The notes under the pieces are model-generated. The model searched no databases and was not told the origin of the DNA. It saw only the letters and a program-made list of their open reading frames with translations. A DNA stretch of 64,000 bases, from NCBI GenBank assembly GCA_028554755.1, contig JAPTOF010000017.1, positions 7,998,001-8,062,000 of the forward strand, given 5' to 3'. The DNA is from Cordia subcordata. Lineage: Eukaryota; Streptophyta; Magnoliopsida; Boraginales; Cordiaceae. The position numbers were made by a program, and so were the translations under genes. Shown here one piece after another: positions 36,800 through 49,056 of this stretch (position 1 is the stretch's first letter; every line of letters starts with the position of its first letter).

Positions 36800-37470
36800 A
36801 GGATGTTAACTAGTAATTCATTTTAAATAAGAATATTGGGTTCATCTAAAATTACAAATTTCGTAACACAGATGCAACTTAATGTTCAGAGACTCCTTTG
36901 CCCTGTGGGTCAAATTTATTTTCGTTGACTTGAATGTGACCTTTATGGGTGAGCCAAGTTGCTAACGAGTAATTTGTTTCAAACGAGAGAATATTAAATT
37001 TGTCTAAAATTCCAAATTTGGTACAGCCTATTGCGTAAAGACTCCTTTGTTCTATGGGTCAAATTTATTTTTGTGGACTTTAATGTGGTCTTTTTGGGTG
37101 AGCCAGGTTGCTAAAGAGTAATTCGTTTTAAATAAGAGAATATTATATCGAGTAATTCGTTTTAAATAAGAGAATATTATATTTGTTTAAAATTATAAAT
37201 TTCGTAATACAAATAGCCGCCTAAACTCATAGAGACTCCTTTGCTCTATAGGTCAAATTTTTGTATATTGACTTGACGGTGGTCTTTTGGGTGAGCCCGG
37301 ATCTTGATTTTACCTGTATCCAAGGGATGATTAGTTGACGATTCAGAAACTCGTTTAGGTCATTGCGTACGTAAATATCATTGTTAAAAGTCAACACATG
37401 CTTGTTGATTTTGAACGTGGCATTTTTGGGTTAGGCCGGATCTAACTTTGACTTGCGCCAAATGGAAGAT
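36800..37470. repeat. Degenerate tandem repeat, unit about 149 bp, about 3.5 copies
   Basis: GACTCCTTTG recurs at 36,891, 37,040 and 37,234, each followed by a ...GGTCAAATTT... and ...GGGTGAGCC... block. A partial fourth copy is near 37,410 (TTTTTGGGTTAGGCCGGATCT). The longer third step (194 bp) includes a 34-bp internal duplication of GAGTAATTCGTTTTAAATAA (37,116 and 37,150). Confidence 0.8.
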
Positions 37471-38226
37471 CTAGGTTGAAAATTTTGAACAACTTTTGTT
37501 GAAATATATATTCGTTCTACGTAGAAAAATTACGAGCTCTTAATTATCACATAAAGTTGTGGGTTACTCTTCAATCAATTTGTTTTAAAATAGAACGTCA
37601 TACTTTTTAATATAGAAATAGGTTCTTCCTCTTGTCTTGTCTATTGCTCCATCGCGCATCCGTCCATGTGTGTGCCAAATTTGCCATTATACCGTATTAT
37701 TGTTGATGACCATCTTGTTTGCTGAATTCTAAAACTCTGTTCTCGTTAGTTCATCTGGTCTAATGAGCTCAAATCTCAATTCTCGTTGCGTCACACGTGA
37801 GGGAAATATTGAAATATGCATTTCTTTTACATTAATCAATCATACGTTTTTAACTTATCGTGTAAGATCCTAAACAATTCTGGTTAAACCAATTAGTTTT
37901 AAATTGAAACATTATTTCTTTAATACCTCTGGTGATGAGGCGAGTAGTCATTGGAACCCCATTTATGTTCTATGTTCTTGTTAAACTAATAAAATCTTCT
38001 ATTTTGTTGTCCATGTGAATATGTACACGCACTGCTCCCATTTTTCCCCTTCTCTACCTATCAATCGGAGAATCGTGCTAGTAATTTGAACCCGCAATCT
38101 TTTGATTGGAGCCCACTTTTCCACCAAACTATCCACATTTTACTTGAGTGTCATATGCAAAGTCACTAACATCAGGATAAAAGGGCAAATCTCGGTGTAT
38201 GAAACTTCTGCTATGTGCTATCAATC
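37471..38226. other. Intergenic DNA between protease and GT47 pseudogene
   Basis: No gene or clear repeat seen. Confidence 0.5.
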
Positions 38227-41200
38227 TTAGAGTCGAATGTTCAGTTGTCGGAGCCAGATAGAGCGAACAACCATGTTAAAGAGGTCGAATCTTTTAGGTG
38301 TTCCCATTGATCACAAAATGCCTCTGCACTTGCTTGACTCTCCTGTGCATTCTCAAGTACTGAGTTTGAGAAATCCCCATCAATATTCTCTTGATGTTGG
38401 ATGTGTCCTGAACTGGAATGCTGACAGAAAACGATTTCCAGTTCAGGACATCACTAAAAGGTGGCACATAATCCTCTGATATCAAAACTGGTATGCATTC
38501 TGCGTAAATTGCTTCCAAAACTCTTGGACTCGCAACTTCATAACCACTGGGACATAAGCAATATTTACTGTTCTTCAGCATCGATTCGTACGATAAATCA
38601 CCTGGAAGTTTGTCACACACAAGCACATCCTGATCTTTTCCTTTCCAGTGCTCCAGAAGATGGTGCCTTATGTCACCTACACAAGCCTCCAGCAAAGAAA
38701 GCAAGAAATGATCGTCTTGATGGAGATGGACCTCCAATTAGTCCTGTAATTTCTACTGTCTTCAGATGAATTTCGGGTAACGAGACGTCCTTTGATGGAT
38801 TAAAGCCTTCAGATGTATTAGCATTGGACAAAACTCTGATTGAATTGTTTAACAAATTTGGAACAGATCTAGTGGAATATGGCCCGTGGAATCGAAAAGC
38901 ATAAAATTTAGTACAAAAATCATATCAATAATCCACTGATAACAATACCATAACTAACAATACTTTCAGTTTTTATAATAAGCCTTGAATTGATGGAAAT
39001 CTTGAAGGCAGTAGTAACTTTTGGATCAACTATAATGTGGAGGCTTAGAACTCTTTGCAACATTCCTTTCAGCGGCATCTCATGGATGAGAGAACCTTAA
39101 TGCCTTTCTTTCGGAATTGAACCAAAGCGGGCAAAACTTTAAGATCTACCATGAATTCTACCGATACTTCACTAACAAAGAGTCCTGCCGCGCACTTAGA
39201 TTACCCCTACCCTAATCGCGGAGGCGATAAGAATTTTTTCCCTTTCTGGTTTTTAGCTAGAGAGATAAGCAGTTGACTGAAATTAAGGACGTCAGGTAGA
39301 CCTACTATGCTTTCTTATGGTGATCCAAACCACACCTCTGTTCACCCCGGAAAATCCTGACAATTAAGTTTGAACAAAATGTATTTTATTCGCTAGCTCC
39401 TGAGGCGGAATGTAATAACTCAGGCCCATCTATTCACCTACTAAACTTAATCAATTATTTCCGAGTACTTAAACCCTTTTTGAAAATAATAGAGAACTCA
39501 AGCAAATGAATATTAAACACAAGTCCTTTACATGATCAGGACCTGGGAAAACATAGCAAGATCTTATAATGTGTCTCAGTAAAGAATTAAAAGAGTAGAG
39601 ATTCATCGATGGATCGCGATCCATCACGAAAAGGGGCAGATAGAAGAATAGTTACAGCAGAAAAAAATTGATGTTTGGATAGTGAAGTATATTTTACGCA
39701 ATCATGGCAAGAGAGCATGAAGTGATCAGCACCAAGACTTCAATTCCAGAAGCGATGCCTTCGCGAAATATGGCCGATGTAGTCAGCAATGGTGCTGCCA
39801 ATGGCACGCCTGCCATGAGCACCAGGTTCATGCAGGTACTGCACCATCACTACTACACTGAATGGTAAGAAGTAGACATGTGCTTCATCAAGGTCATTTG
39901 TTCTGTAAAAGTTTCCTTTCTTCATTTCGTATGTGAACCTTCCCTCTGTGGAGTATACACTCTTACATGGGCCATTGTTGAACATTGGAGGCTCTCCTTC
40001 TTCATAAACATAAATTTTAAACAGCTTCTCCATTTCCAGATAACTCCTATGTTGCAATAAGTTAAAAGGGTCAATAACTTATTTAGTCTCTCATCTTAAT
40101 TTGATCCTTTTGACCACTAAATCGTTTATCTTTAAAACATAATAAATCAGCGTCTTATTTTTATAATTTGTGAGGCTGATAGTCATCATATCAAGTCAAA
40201 AATTGCCAATAATTAACAATTTGAATATATAAAAAAAAGGAAACACATATATTTATTTCGATTTTAAACCTATTCGACCCAACTGTACATATACCCATAG
40301 ATCATTGATCCATGAGTGTGTCATGTGCCCAAATTGTTAAATTTTTTTTACGATTTTTTACCTTAACACTAACAGTGTCACAAATTATAAAGATAAAAAA
40401 AAGTGAGACTTATACTTCCAACAAAATATTCAAAAGAAATTACAACCAAAAGAATGGAAGCCAAAAAACCTAAGTGGCTGATTTGTACCTATGGAATGCA
40501 TTGGCATTTTTATAGATAGGTCCCCGAGGGACATAATCCAGGTCTTCATACATTGAAATCATGCTACCATTTTTCGCGGCCTCCATGATTGAAGAGCGAG
40601 CTTTTGCCAAACTGGCTTCAAGCCTTTCCAACTTGCTGTCACTACAAGATTTTTAATTAGGCCAATATTTATGTATTTTTTGTTACACATAGAGTAAACG
40701 TAGAAAAATAAAATCATAACTTTTATTCTAGTTATGATAAGTGTAACAAAACGCTTGTTACATTTCCAACCGTAACAACGATATGCATGGTATTTTTATA
40801 CTTGTTTTTATAAAATGGAAAAAAAATTTATTATGCTCAAAGTGCAACTAACATAAATTTGAAAAGATGCACTTGAGAAGCGTAAATAACATTAGTTACG
40901 CTTCTAAATATAACAAACAGTGGCCAGGGTTGTAAGTGTAGTATCAATTTTTAGTTACATTGTAAGTCCTTACATTAGGTCAAACACAACTAATTAATTT
41001 TGTTATACTTCTAAATGTAACTTTTAGAATTGATGCTCAATTAGCTTAATGAAGAAAATTAAGAGAAGTCAAAATTTGCATGAAGATTTTGGCACATGAA
41101 GATTTATCTAGATAAGATTATATTACTTAGTCAAATTGTATAAGTAATTGACTATTAACTAATCTAGAATTATTTATTAGCTATATCTTAGTTAGCTAAT

Positions 41201-41693
41201 ATTATCTAGATTAGTTTAACTAGACAATTTGATTAAGGAACTTGAGTCAAAGCATGCAACTTGCATAATCTCAAAGATTCTAGGACATGATTAGCTAACA
41301 TAAAAAATCTATAAATATAGCCTTGTGGTCATGTATTAGCAATGTATCATATATGCCATGTATCATATTTATTAGCCAATACAAAAAGTTTGACTAGAAA
41401 TTTAATGATGTATAGTTGATTTCTTTTAGTGTGTACCTCTTGACATATCCTCCATTAACAACCGCAACCTCAGCTACAATACTTTCACGAAAAGAACCAT
41501 CCTGGACAAGATTTAAAGAACTTTCCGGAGCTAAAGCTTCTCCAACATTGTCAAAATCTGTGTTTTGCTCTTCAGAAAAGGAAGCTAAAGAATATGTGCT
41601 GAGAACACTAACAGACTTGAAGGTCCATGAAGAAGAAATTGTTGTTAAATATCTTCCATAACCAAGTGCAGTACAAGCTACAACTGTGATCAT
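38227..41693 (-). pseudogene. GT47 exostosin-family glycosyltransferase, broken copy
   Basis: Coding blocks: 41693-41432 joined to 40636-40489 (one exon split by a transposon), 40046-39698, and 38885-38227. It is paralogous to the intact gene at 47,664-52,239, with the same phase at the shared exon boundaries and an identical 349-nt penultimate exon length. Family blocks are visible: SYLEMEKLFKIYVYEEGEPP, RSLGADHFMLSCHD, FFAGG, and CPSGYEVASPRVLEAIYAE. Lesions: the 792-bp insertion at 40,640-41,431; TGG to TGC at the end of the third block; AC instead of AG at the last acceptor (38,886); and two one-base gains, near 38,680 and 38,297, each throwing the reading out of frame. The N-terminal membrane anchor is incomplete; ATG 41,693 is the best start, but an upstream exon may be missing. 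It cannot encode a working Golgi glycosyltransferase. Confidence 0.92.
40640..41431. mobile_element. Non-autonomous CACTA-type element inserted in a GT47 exon (792 bp)
   Basis: Starts CACTACAAGATTTTTAATTA and ends GATTTCTTTTAGTG, with the 3-bp target duplication TGT on both sides (40,637-40,639 and 41,432-41,434). The first 400 bp match the family of 3,047-3,657. The last 390 bp differ and contain a TATAAATATAG stretch near 41,320. There is no transposase. Confidence 0.85.
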
Positions 41694-41699
41694 GACTAA

Positions 41700-42614
41700 A
41701 GGACAAAAATTAACAGAATCAAATTAGAAGACAATGATGACAAATATGAGAAGCAATGCAGCTTTTTAGTAAGCCACATGTTTTTGTTGCTTTGAGTTAG
41801 GGTGCCCCTAAGCTACAATTGACTTGAGATCAATACCTACTGGGCCAGGAGTAGTTAAGGAAAAGTCCTTTCGACGAGTGCGCTTCCAAGGATTTGAACT
41901 TACATTCTTCTCCTCACGAGGATGAGACTGCTACCAACAATTTATTGGTTAGTAAGCCACATATTTGCATACAGAAAACATATGAAGAAATGGCCGAGAT
42001 TTGAAGTGTCAGTGGATACATTGCTTCAGTGCAAGTTATTCTTTGCTGCAGGGTAGATTATTCTGTGAGCAGTGTGGAATTAAAAAAGCCTTTTCTTGCC
42101 AGCAGGGTTTATGGGGAGCAAAGCTTTCTTAGGGTTAAAGACAACTCAATTGTTTAAAGTGATCATAAATTCATGCCTCTTTTGGCTTGTGATCCAGTAA
42201 ATTAAATTCTCGAATAAGGTTTTTTTGTACTAATCAGTATGATCAATGTAAATGTGTAAACTTGACTTCATCAGCTAGCTACAGTATGGATTGTTCCCAG
42301 GGATAGCCTAAGTGATGGGTCGGTCGTGGCTCACCATCCGAATTTGAATTTCTCCGGGTTAAAAGTTTTCACTTATTTACTTGTTAGGGTCGTAAAACTG
42401 GTCCATGTACCCTGGATTTACCACTTGATAAAGTTAGATAAATTCTCTAATTGATTAAAAAAAAAAGGAAAAAAGCATATGGATTAATATTATATTACTA
42501 TATCGAGAATGAAGTTCTTTAGATTCCACAAATTATGTCATTTTCAATAAAAGTTTGTTACATTGATACAAGCATTTTTCTTTCTTATTTTTTTTCTCCC
42601 TTTTGTGTGTAAAG
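41700..42614. other. Upstream flank of the GT47 pseudogene, no gene seen
   Basis: No open frame. A lost first exon of the pseudogene could lie here, but I could not find one. Confidence 0.4.
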
Positions 42615-43370
42615 TAGGAGTGTAGAAAAAGTCAAAAAAACCGCAAAAACCAATTCGGCTGAATTGAATCGACCATAAACCGTCGGTTTTTAAGGTAATT
42701 CGATCGGTTGTGGTTTTAATTTTTAAAAACCACTTTGGGCGTTTCGGTTAACAGTTTTGAGGGATCAAAACCGCGGTTAAACCGAACCGCCTGTATATTA
42801 CTATTATTTATATTTATATACATGCATATATATATATGTATATATGTATGTATGTATGTATATATTATATATTAATAAGTAATTAAATATGTGGAAAATA
42901 TATAATAGTGTTAGCCTCCCTGCACTAGAATTTTAAAAAGCACTCTTCATTGTTGGTTTTGCAAATGCAGCATCTACAGTCTGAATACAAGTGAGGACTT
43001 TTAATACAGTTCTTTTGAAGAAAGGGGTCGTTGATGTTAAATTTTAGAGCAATGTAGAAAGTTGGCACTTGATGGTTCTTCAAGTTGATTAATTAACCAA
43101 CTCATGGATCAAATAAAGTATTCGTCTATGCAAATTCTGGTTATCTAATCAAATATATGTATACACATGTGCGCACATACATATATATGTGTATATAAAC
43201 TTAAAACCGACCAAAAAAACCGTTTAAACTGCACAAACCGCATTGACCAAAACCAACGATTTCTTAATTAAAATGAGCAGCTTTGGTTTTAGAAAATGAA
43301 AAATCGCAAATTTTAATTCGATTAGAATTTTCATGCAAAAATCGACCGAAACCGCCCGCTCACACCTTTA
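42615..43370. mobile_element. hAT-like element with AAACCG-rich ends (756 bp)
   Basis: Ends TAGGAGTGTAG and CACACCTTTA are imperfectly inverted. They are flanked by GTGTAAAG (42,607-42,614) and GCGTAAAG (43,371-43,378), an 8-bp duplication with one mismatch as in hAT elements. Both ends are rich in AAACCG/CGGTTT. The middle (about 42,900-43,150) is less repetitive and may be captured DNA. Confidence 0.6.
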
Positions 43371-44714
43371 GCGTAAAGATACAAGCAACGTACAGAATGA
43401 CATATTTTATGTTATTTCGGGTACAGAAGGCCGGCAAGTGCATGTTGGGTGCCAAACACAACTTCCAAAAATGTTTTTAAAGATATAAATGTTATATTTA
43501 ATTTAAAAGTTAATAGATTAAATATTAGACATTTACTTTTTGGTAGGAAATTGTAGGTTTATAGAAACGTCAACTGGATCTTCTAGCTATTGTACTTTAT
43601 TAAAGACAACAGATAACAAATGAGTATTAAAGTATTTGGATATAATATGGTTATAAAACTTGTTTCGTAAATCAAAGCTTATAAGCAACAATATTTGTTA
43701 AAATAACTAAAAAGAACTTTTGTCAATAAATGTTATATTTTTTTATTTTTTAAAAGATAGAGAAGTATTTTACTTGGTCAAACTATATTAATGACTTATA
43801 AGCAGGTTAAAAGGGAAAAGGGTTGCTGCTTTTTTTTTTTTAAGTTGCTTATATGTTATTTTCACTTGCTTAAAGTAACTTATAAGCAAGATTGACCAAA
43901 CATGTAACTATCTTTTCTATTTATAAATAAGTTTAACCAACTTATAAGTAAAGTCAAAGACCATCAAAGCATGCATGCTTTGAATCCAAAATTTCATATT
44001 TGCAAGGAACACTAATATTGATGAAACATGACTTTCTTAGCCCTCGAATTCAAAATGGTCTAAAAAGAATTAACTCGAGTAATTACTTAAACTCAAACTA
44101 CTCATCTATAAAACACTTATCACTTTATGTCTTCACCAACACAAGACATCATAATAACATGATGTTAAGTATCTAACATCCTCATTGGGAACATAGTCAC
44201 AATCCACAAATAAGGACCAACCAACCACTATTAGAATATTAATGTTGACGAATTCAAGAAGTAAAAGCATTTGAATTTCAAATTCACAAAATCAAATGAT
44301 ATTCCACTTAATCCAAATGGTTAAACAAAATTTTGATTCAATTGACATTAGTAATGCACAATCCCTTTCATGTAATTTCACAAGTTAATGTGAATATGTC
44401 CTCAAGCACGCATATAAAGAAATCAATATGAACATTATTTAAGTTTTTTATCCTTTTATTCGAGAAGTGGCATATTGCATTTATCAAATGCATATAATAC
44501 ATGCGAAAAAGTCCAAAGAGAATACACTGGCCCAGGGAACAAGAACAAAAAATAGAACAAGACGTACATTTGGACCAAGCAGAGAATTGGACACTATCAG
44601 AGCTCACCAACACACAACCCACAGCTAAAACAGGGCCAGGGTACGCAGTCGAAAAATCTAGCCTAGGCTTAACTCTCTCTTTCCAGTTTGTGGACTAGGT
44701 ATGAAAGGCAATAA
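43371..44714. other. Intergenic DNA, no gene seen
   Basis: About 43,660-43,910 has CTTATAAGCA motifs like the MITE at 8,394 and may be a decayed relative. Confidence 0.4.
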
Positions 44715-44954
44715 GGGCTCGTTTAAATTAACTTTTTTTAAAAGAGTTTTTTTTTATATAATTTTTTAAAATAAAAAGTGTTTTTTTCAGAACTTACAAT
44801 TTTTGTCTTTTAGGAAACTTAAATTTAAATTTTTTCAGAGTTTCAATTTTTTTAAAAGCAAAGCCAAATACTTATTGTATAATTAAAAAATGAATCTTAA
44901 TTTTCCAAAAAAAGTCAAACTTTTTTATAGAAAAAACCGAGCCAAACAAGCTCT
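44715..44954. mobile_element. Short MITE, GGGCTCGTTTAAATT end
   Basis: Left GGGCTCGTTTAAATT and right AGCCAAACAAGCTC are roughly inverted. The interior is A/T homopolymers. Target duplication not resolved. Confidence 0.4.
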
Positions 44955-44984
44955 CGAGCCAGAAGTAACAAATTAGTTGTAATT

Positions 44985-45428
44985 AGAGCTGGCAAGCGGG
45001 TACCCGCGGGTCAACCTAACCCGTTTATGGCGAGTTGTTGGGTCAACCAATTTATCCAACGGGTCAGGGCTATTAAAATCCTAAACTAACCCTGGCGAGG
45101 GGTGAGTTGTTTTGTCGAGTTAAACAGGTTGCTTTGGCGGGCTTTTGGGTCGTTTTTTGTGCGTTTGGTGGGTTATGCGGGTCGTTTTGGCAGGCTAAGC
45201 CAGTTTGCGGATCATTTTGGTGAGTTAGGTGGGTTCATAAGTCATTTTGGCAGGTTGGCGGGTTAGGCGAGTCATTTTAACGGGTTCATGGTCCCCCGCG
45301 GGTTGACCCAACCAAACCCATCAGTTTGACTCGTTTGTCTGGCGGGTCATTAAACCCTCAACCCTAACTCTCTTTTTTGGTGGATTACGCAGGTTAACAC
45401 GCGGGTCTCAACCCATTTTACCACCTCT
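44985..45428. mobile_element. hAT-like GC-richer element with a 10-bp target duplication
   Basis: Ends AGAGCTGGCAAGCGGGT and ACCCATTTTACCACCTCT form an imperfect TIR. AGTTGTAATT flanks both sides exactly (44,975-44,984 and 45,429-45,438). The interior is built of GCGGGTT/GGTCATTTTGGC repeats and is markedly more GC-rich than its surroundings. Confidence 0.75.
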
Positions 45429-45455
45429 AGTTGTAATTAGTAATCTTTTTTTTTA

Positions 45456-46106
45456 GAGGGTGTTTAGATTGGCTTATAAAAAAGTTATTTAAAGTACTTT
45501 GGGCTTTAAGTGACTTTTTTTATTGTCAATTTTAAGTAGTTACGTATTTGAATAAAAGTTATAGTTATAAAAAAAGTAACTATTAAGGATACTAAAATAG
45601 AATTTAAAAGGTAAGTATAAGATAAAAAAAAGTAAAGATATTTTAGTAATAAAAAGGTAAGGATAAGATAGTAAATGATTTGGTCAAACTTGCTTTTTTC
45701 AAAGTGCTTAGGGCTTGTTTGGATTGGCTTTTTTAATAAGCGCTTTTTTTAACAGCTTTTGAAAAATAACTTTTTTTTAGAAACTAAAAATTTTGGCTTC
45801 TAAAAAATGTTATATTTGAGCTTTTTTCAGAGTTTCAGCTTTTTTAAAAGCCAAATTAAATAGTTATTGTAAATTTAATGTAACTTTTTTAAGAAAAAAA
45901 AAAGTATTTTTTCTTGAAAAAAAGTCAATCCAAACAGGCCCTTCAAGCCATAAAAAACATAAGCTGGGGGTGGAAAACTTTTTATTTTCTACTTAAAGCC
46001 ACTTAAAAAAATATATTTTTAATTAAAACAAATGCTTCTATTAACTTAAATTAGGTTTTAAATGAATTTGACAGAAAAAAAAAAAAATGCCAAACCAAAC
46101 ACCCGC
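45456..46106. mobile_element. Tourist/PIF-like MITE containing a nested MITE
   Basis: Ends GAGGGTGTTTAGATTGG and AAACCAAACACCCGC, flanked by TTA on both sides (45,453-45,455 and 46,107-46,109). It is related in its ends to 8,394-8,790 and is interrupted by the element at 45,714-45,942. Confidence 0.7.
45714..45942. mobile_element. Nested MITE, GGGCTTGTTTGGATTGG ends
   Basis: GGGCTTGTTTGGATTGGCTT at the left and CAATCCAAACAGGCCC at the right are clear inverted repeats. It lies wholly within the 45,456-46,106 element. It belongs to the same group as 49,654-49,878 and 54,261-54,489. Confidence 0.75.
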
Positions 46107-46808
46107 TTAGTCTTGTTTAGGCAATTTCCAAAACTATGATCCCTAGTCTGCTCTACAGACACGAATAATGCACTGCACACGTAATGGTCTCTCTACTTTC
46201 TTCCATTTACACCTACCTCCATTTACAACTTTTAGATAAGTACAAGTATTTAATATAAAATGTATCATATATTTTATTAAATTTTGTTAAATTTGCATTA
46301 AATATTCTATAGCTTTAACACTCATTAATAGTCTCATGTGGTTTTGAAAATGTTGTACATTGACTTCTACCATTCATTTATAGTTAACATAGAATATTAA
46401 AAGCATGCCTATATTACATTTTTTTTTGTCAATAATGAAAAAAGTTCAAATAAGTTGGTGCAAATTTCACCCTTTGATTTTAAAAATTGGGTAAATTTTT
46501 CCTTTTGATCTGAAACAAGGTACAAATACACATCTAGATTAGTTTAAATGACTACCTATTAAATAATATACTTTTATTCAACAATAATTAAATGCATATT
46601 AACAAAATATATTTGTAAATAAATAACAAACAAAACAACCAAAAAAGGGGTCCTCTCTAATATATCAAAATTGATAGATTCCTCCTTCTGATTTTAAATT
46701 TAGTGTAAATTTTTCTTCTAATTTTAAAATTAGTGAAAATGCACATCTGAAAGAGTGAAAGCTGAAAAAATATCTCTTAAATTATGTAACTTTATTTAAA
46801 TATAAGCA

Positions 46809-47203
46809 TTTTACCCCCGTGTTTTATGAAAGTCACATAAAATTTCCTATATTTTCCAAACTCGCTGATAAATCCCTGTGCTTAGAAAACATTATACATT
46901 AGCCTCCGCCGTTAGTTTTTCCGTTAAAATTAACGGAGAGTATAAAAACACACCTAAAATGCATTTTGACTTGTTAACAATAGGAAAAAAAAAATTCAAG
47001 TTAATTGGTGCAAATTCCCCCATTTGATTTTAAAAAGAGTACAAAATCCCCCCTCTAGTTTCAAATCCATTAACTTTAACAGAAAAATTAATTACGTGGA
47101 TCAATATGCAACGTTTTTTAAATCACAGAAAATTTATCAGCGGATTTTAAAAACAAAGAGAGTTTTATGTGACAATCACAAAACGCAAGGAGGTAAAATG
47201 CAT
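46809..47203. mobile_element. Fold-back MITE with TIRs of about 75 bp, CATTTTACC ends
   Basis: The left end CATTTTACCCCCGTGTTTTA and the reverse complement of the right end (CATTTTACCTCCTTGCGTTT) stay similar for about 75 bp, including GTCACATAAAA and CTGATAAAT. Related, more decayed sequence is at about 46,300-46,770 and 52,880-53,530, on either side of the intact GT47 gene. Confidence 0.65.
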
Positions 47204-47663
47204 TTTACTCTTTAAATATTTCTCTTAAATTATGTAACTATATTAATGAAGGTGTATCTCCACTTTATTTCAAATTACAGATGGAAAAGCTAGAATTTCT
47301 TCCCACCAACATGTAGCATTTAATTTTTCCTTTCTCCTAGATAAGCAAGTAAATTCACTAAGTGTCAAAGTCTCCGATCACTAATGCAGTAGTGATCTGG
47401 TGGTACATCTCTCACATTTAACGTAAGTAATTCTGAAATTGATTTATATTAATTGCATATAATATATATATAATTAGCCTTTAGCTTCCTTGAAAAAAAA
47501 AAAAAAAAAAAAGTCCCTAATCTACCACCATCCTGAATAAAGTGAAACCGTCAAAAAGGCTCCATCTATTTCGGAGAACTTCATTAGCCATGCTCCTATA
47601 TATTATACCCTACACATGTATATATAATAACTACTAAATCTTGTAGTTTCTACTTCTATCAAT

Positions 47664-49023
47664 TTATCTATTAATTCTAAGATTCAATCTCCGGAGCCAA
47701 ATGGAGTGAATAATCATATGAAAAACATCATATCTCTTGGGAGGATCATTCACCACGAAATGACGCTGCACCTGCTTCACTCTTTCCTGCATTCTCATAT
47801 ACTTCTCTTCTGATATCTCCATCAGAATCTTCTTCAAGTTTGGCAAATCATTCACAGAAACCTGAATCGAAAACGCTGTCCAATCAAGAACATCGCTGAA
47901 GGGCAGCACGTAGTGCTGCGAGATCAACACCGGCACGCACTCTGCGTAGATTGCCTCAACGATTCTGGGACTCGCAACCTCATGGCCGCTCGGGCAGATG
48001 CAGAACTTACTTTTCTTCATCATTTCGTCGTAAGATACGCCGTCCGGGACCTTTTCGTATACCCTTATGTCGTCGTCTTTGTCCTTCCAGTGCCGGAAGA
48101 GTGCAGGCCTTAGACGGCCGTGCCATCCGCCTGCGAAAAATGCTAACACTGTCCGGTTGTGGTAGGGGAATCCACCTGTGAGTCCGGTTATGTTCCCTGT
48201 ACGGAGATTGATTTCCGGGAAGGATACATCTTTACGCGGATTGAAAAACTCAGATGTGTTGGCATTGCATAGTACTCTTATGGATGTGAAGTATAGTCGG
48301 TGAACATACCATGTTGATCTTGGCCCCTATGATGAACAATTTTTGTGTTAGTCACTGAAGGGTAAATTGCAAAGCACCACTTACACTTTGGACTCGGACC
48401 TTCCCGTCCTGAAATAATTGAAATATGTGGGACGGGATGGGGTCAAATGCAAATACTTTGGGACGAACACGTGATAATGAAAATTCATATCCCAGAACTT
48501 AGGGTGGACATGAATTGACTGAAAGAGGATAACAAGAGCTATTATCATAGTGTATACATTAGCAATGTTATATTGTAGGATTTTTAATTTTAGCCCATTT
48601 ATTATCATTAAAGTATTAAAAGAATGTCTAAATATGCATTCTAATATTTTTTTTTCTACTTCAAATCTAATTAACGCATCACCATTAGAAGTTTCTAAAA
48701 AATGTATTCATCTTTCAAGAATAATATAAGTGCATATTATGCATTTGTATTCACAATGCTACAAATTCACATTGTATATCATACATCGAAATGTATCAAC
48801 CAAATCAACTCTTCAAAAAGGTGATACGTCAAGTTATGATGCATTCTCAAGGTTGATGTGTCAAGTTAATGCATTTTCAATGCTAATATGTTAGTCTTTC
48901 CTATCATCTCTTTGTCTTTAGTAGATAGACCTGGGATTTGGGCTATCAATTTTTATTATATGGTAGGACTCACAAAGGAAATTAAGTCCTTTCCGGGAGA
49001 CTTCTTGCTTTTTTCCAAGGTCA

Positions 49024-49056
<33 letters not shown>

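Noticed and set aside
44501..44698. Opposed frames on both strands near 44,368-44,698
   Set aside because: No family resemblance in either and no splice-linked continuation.
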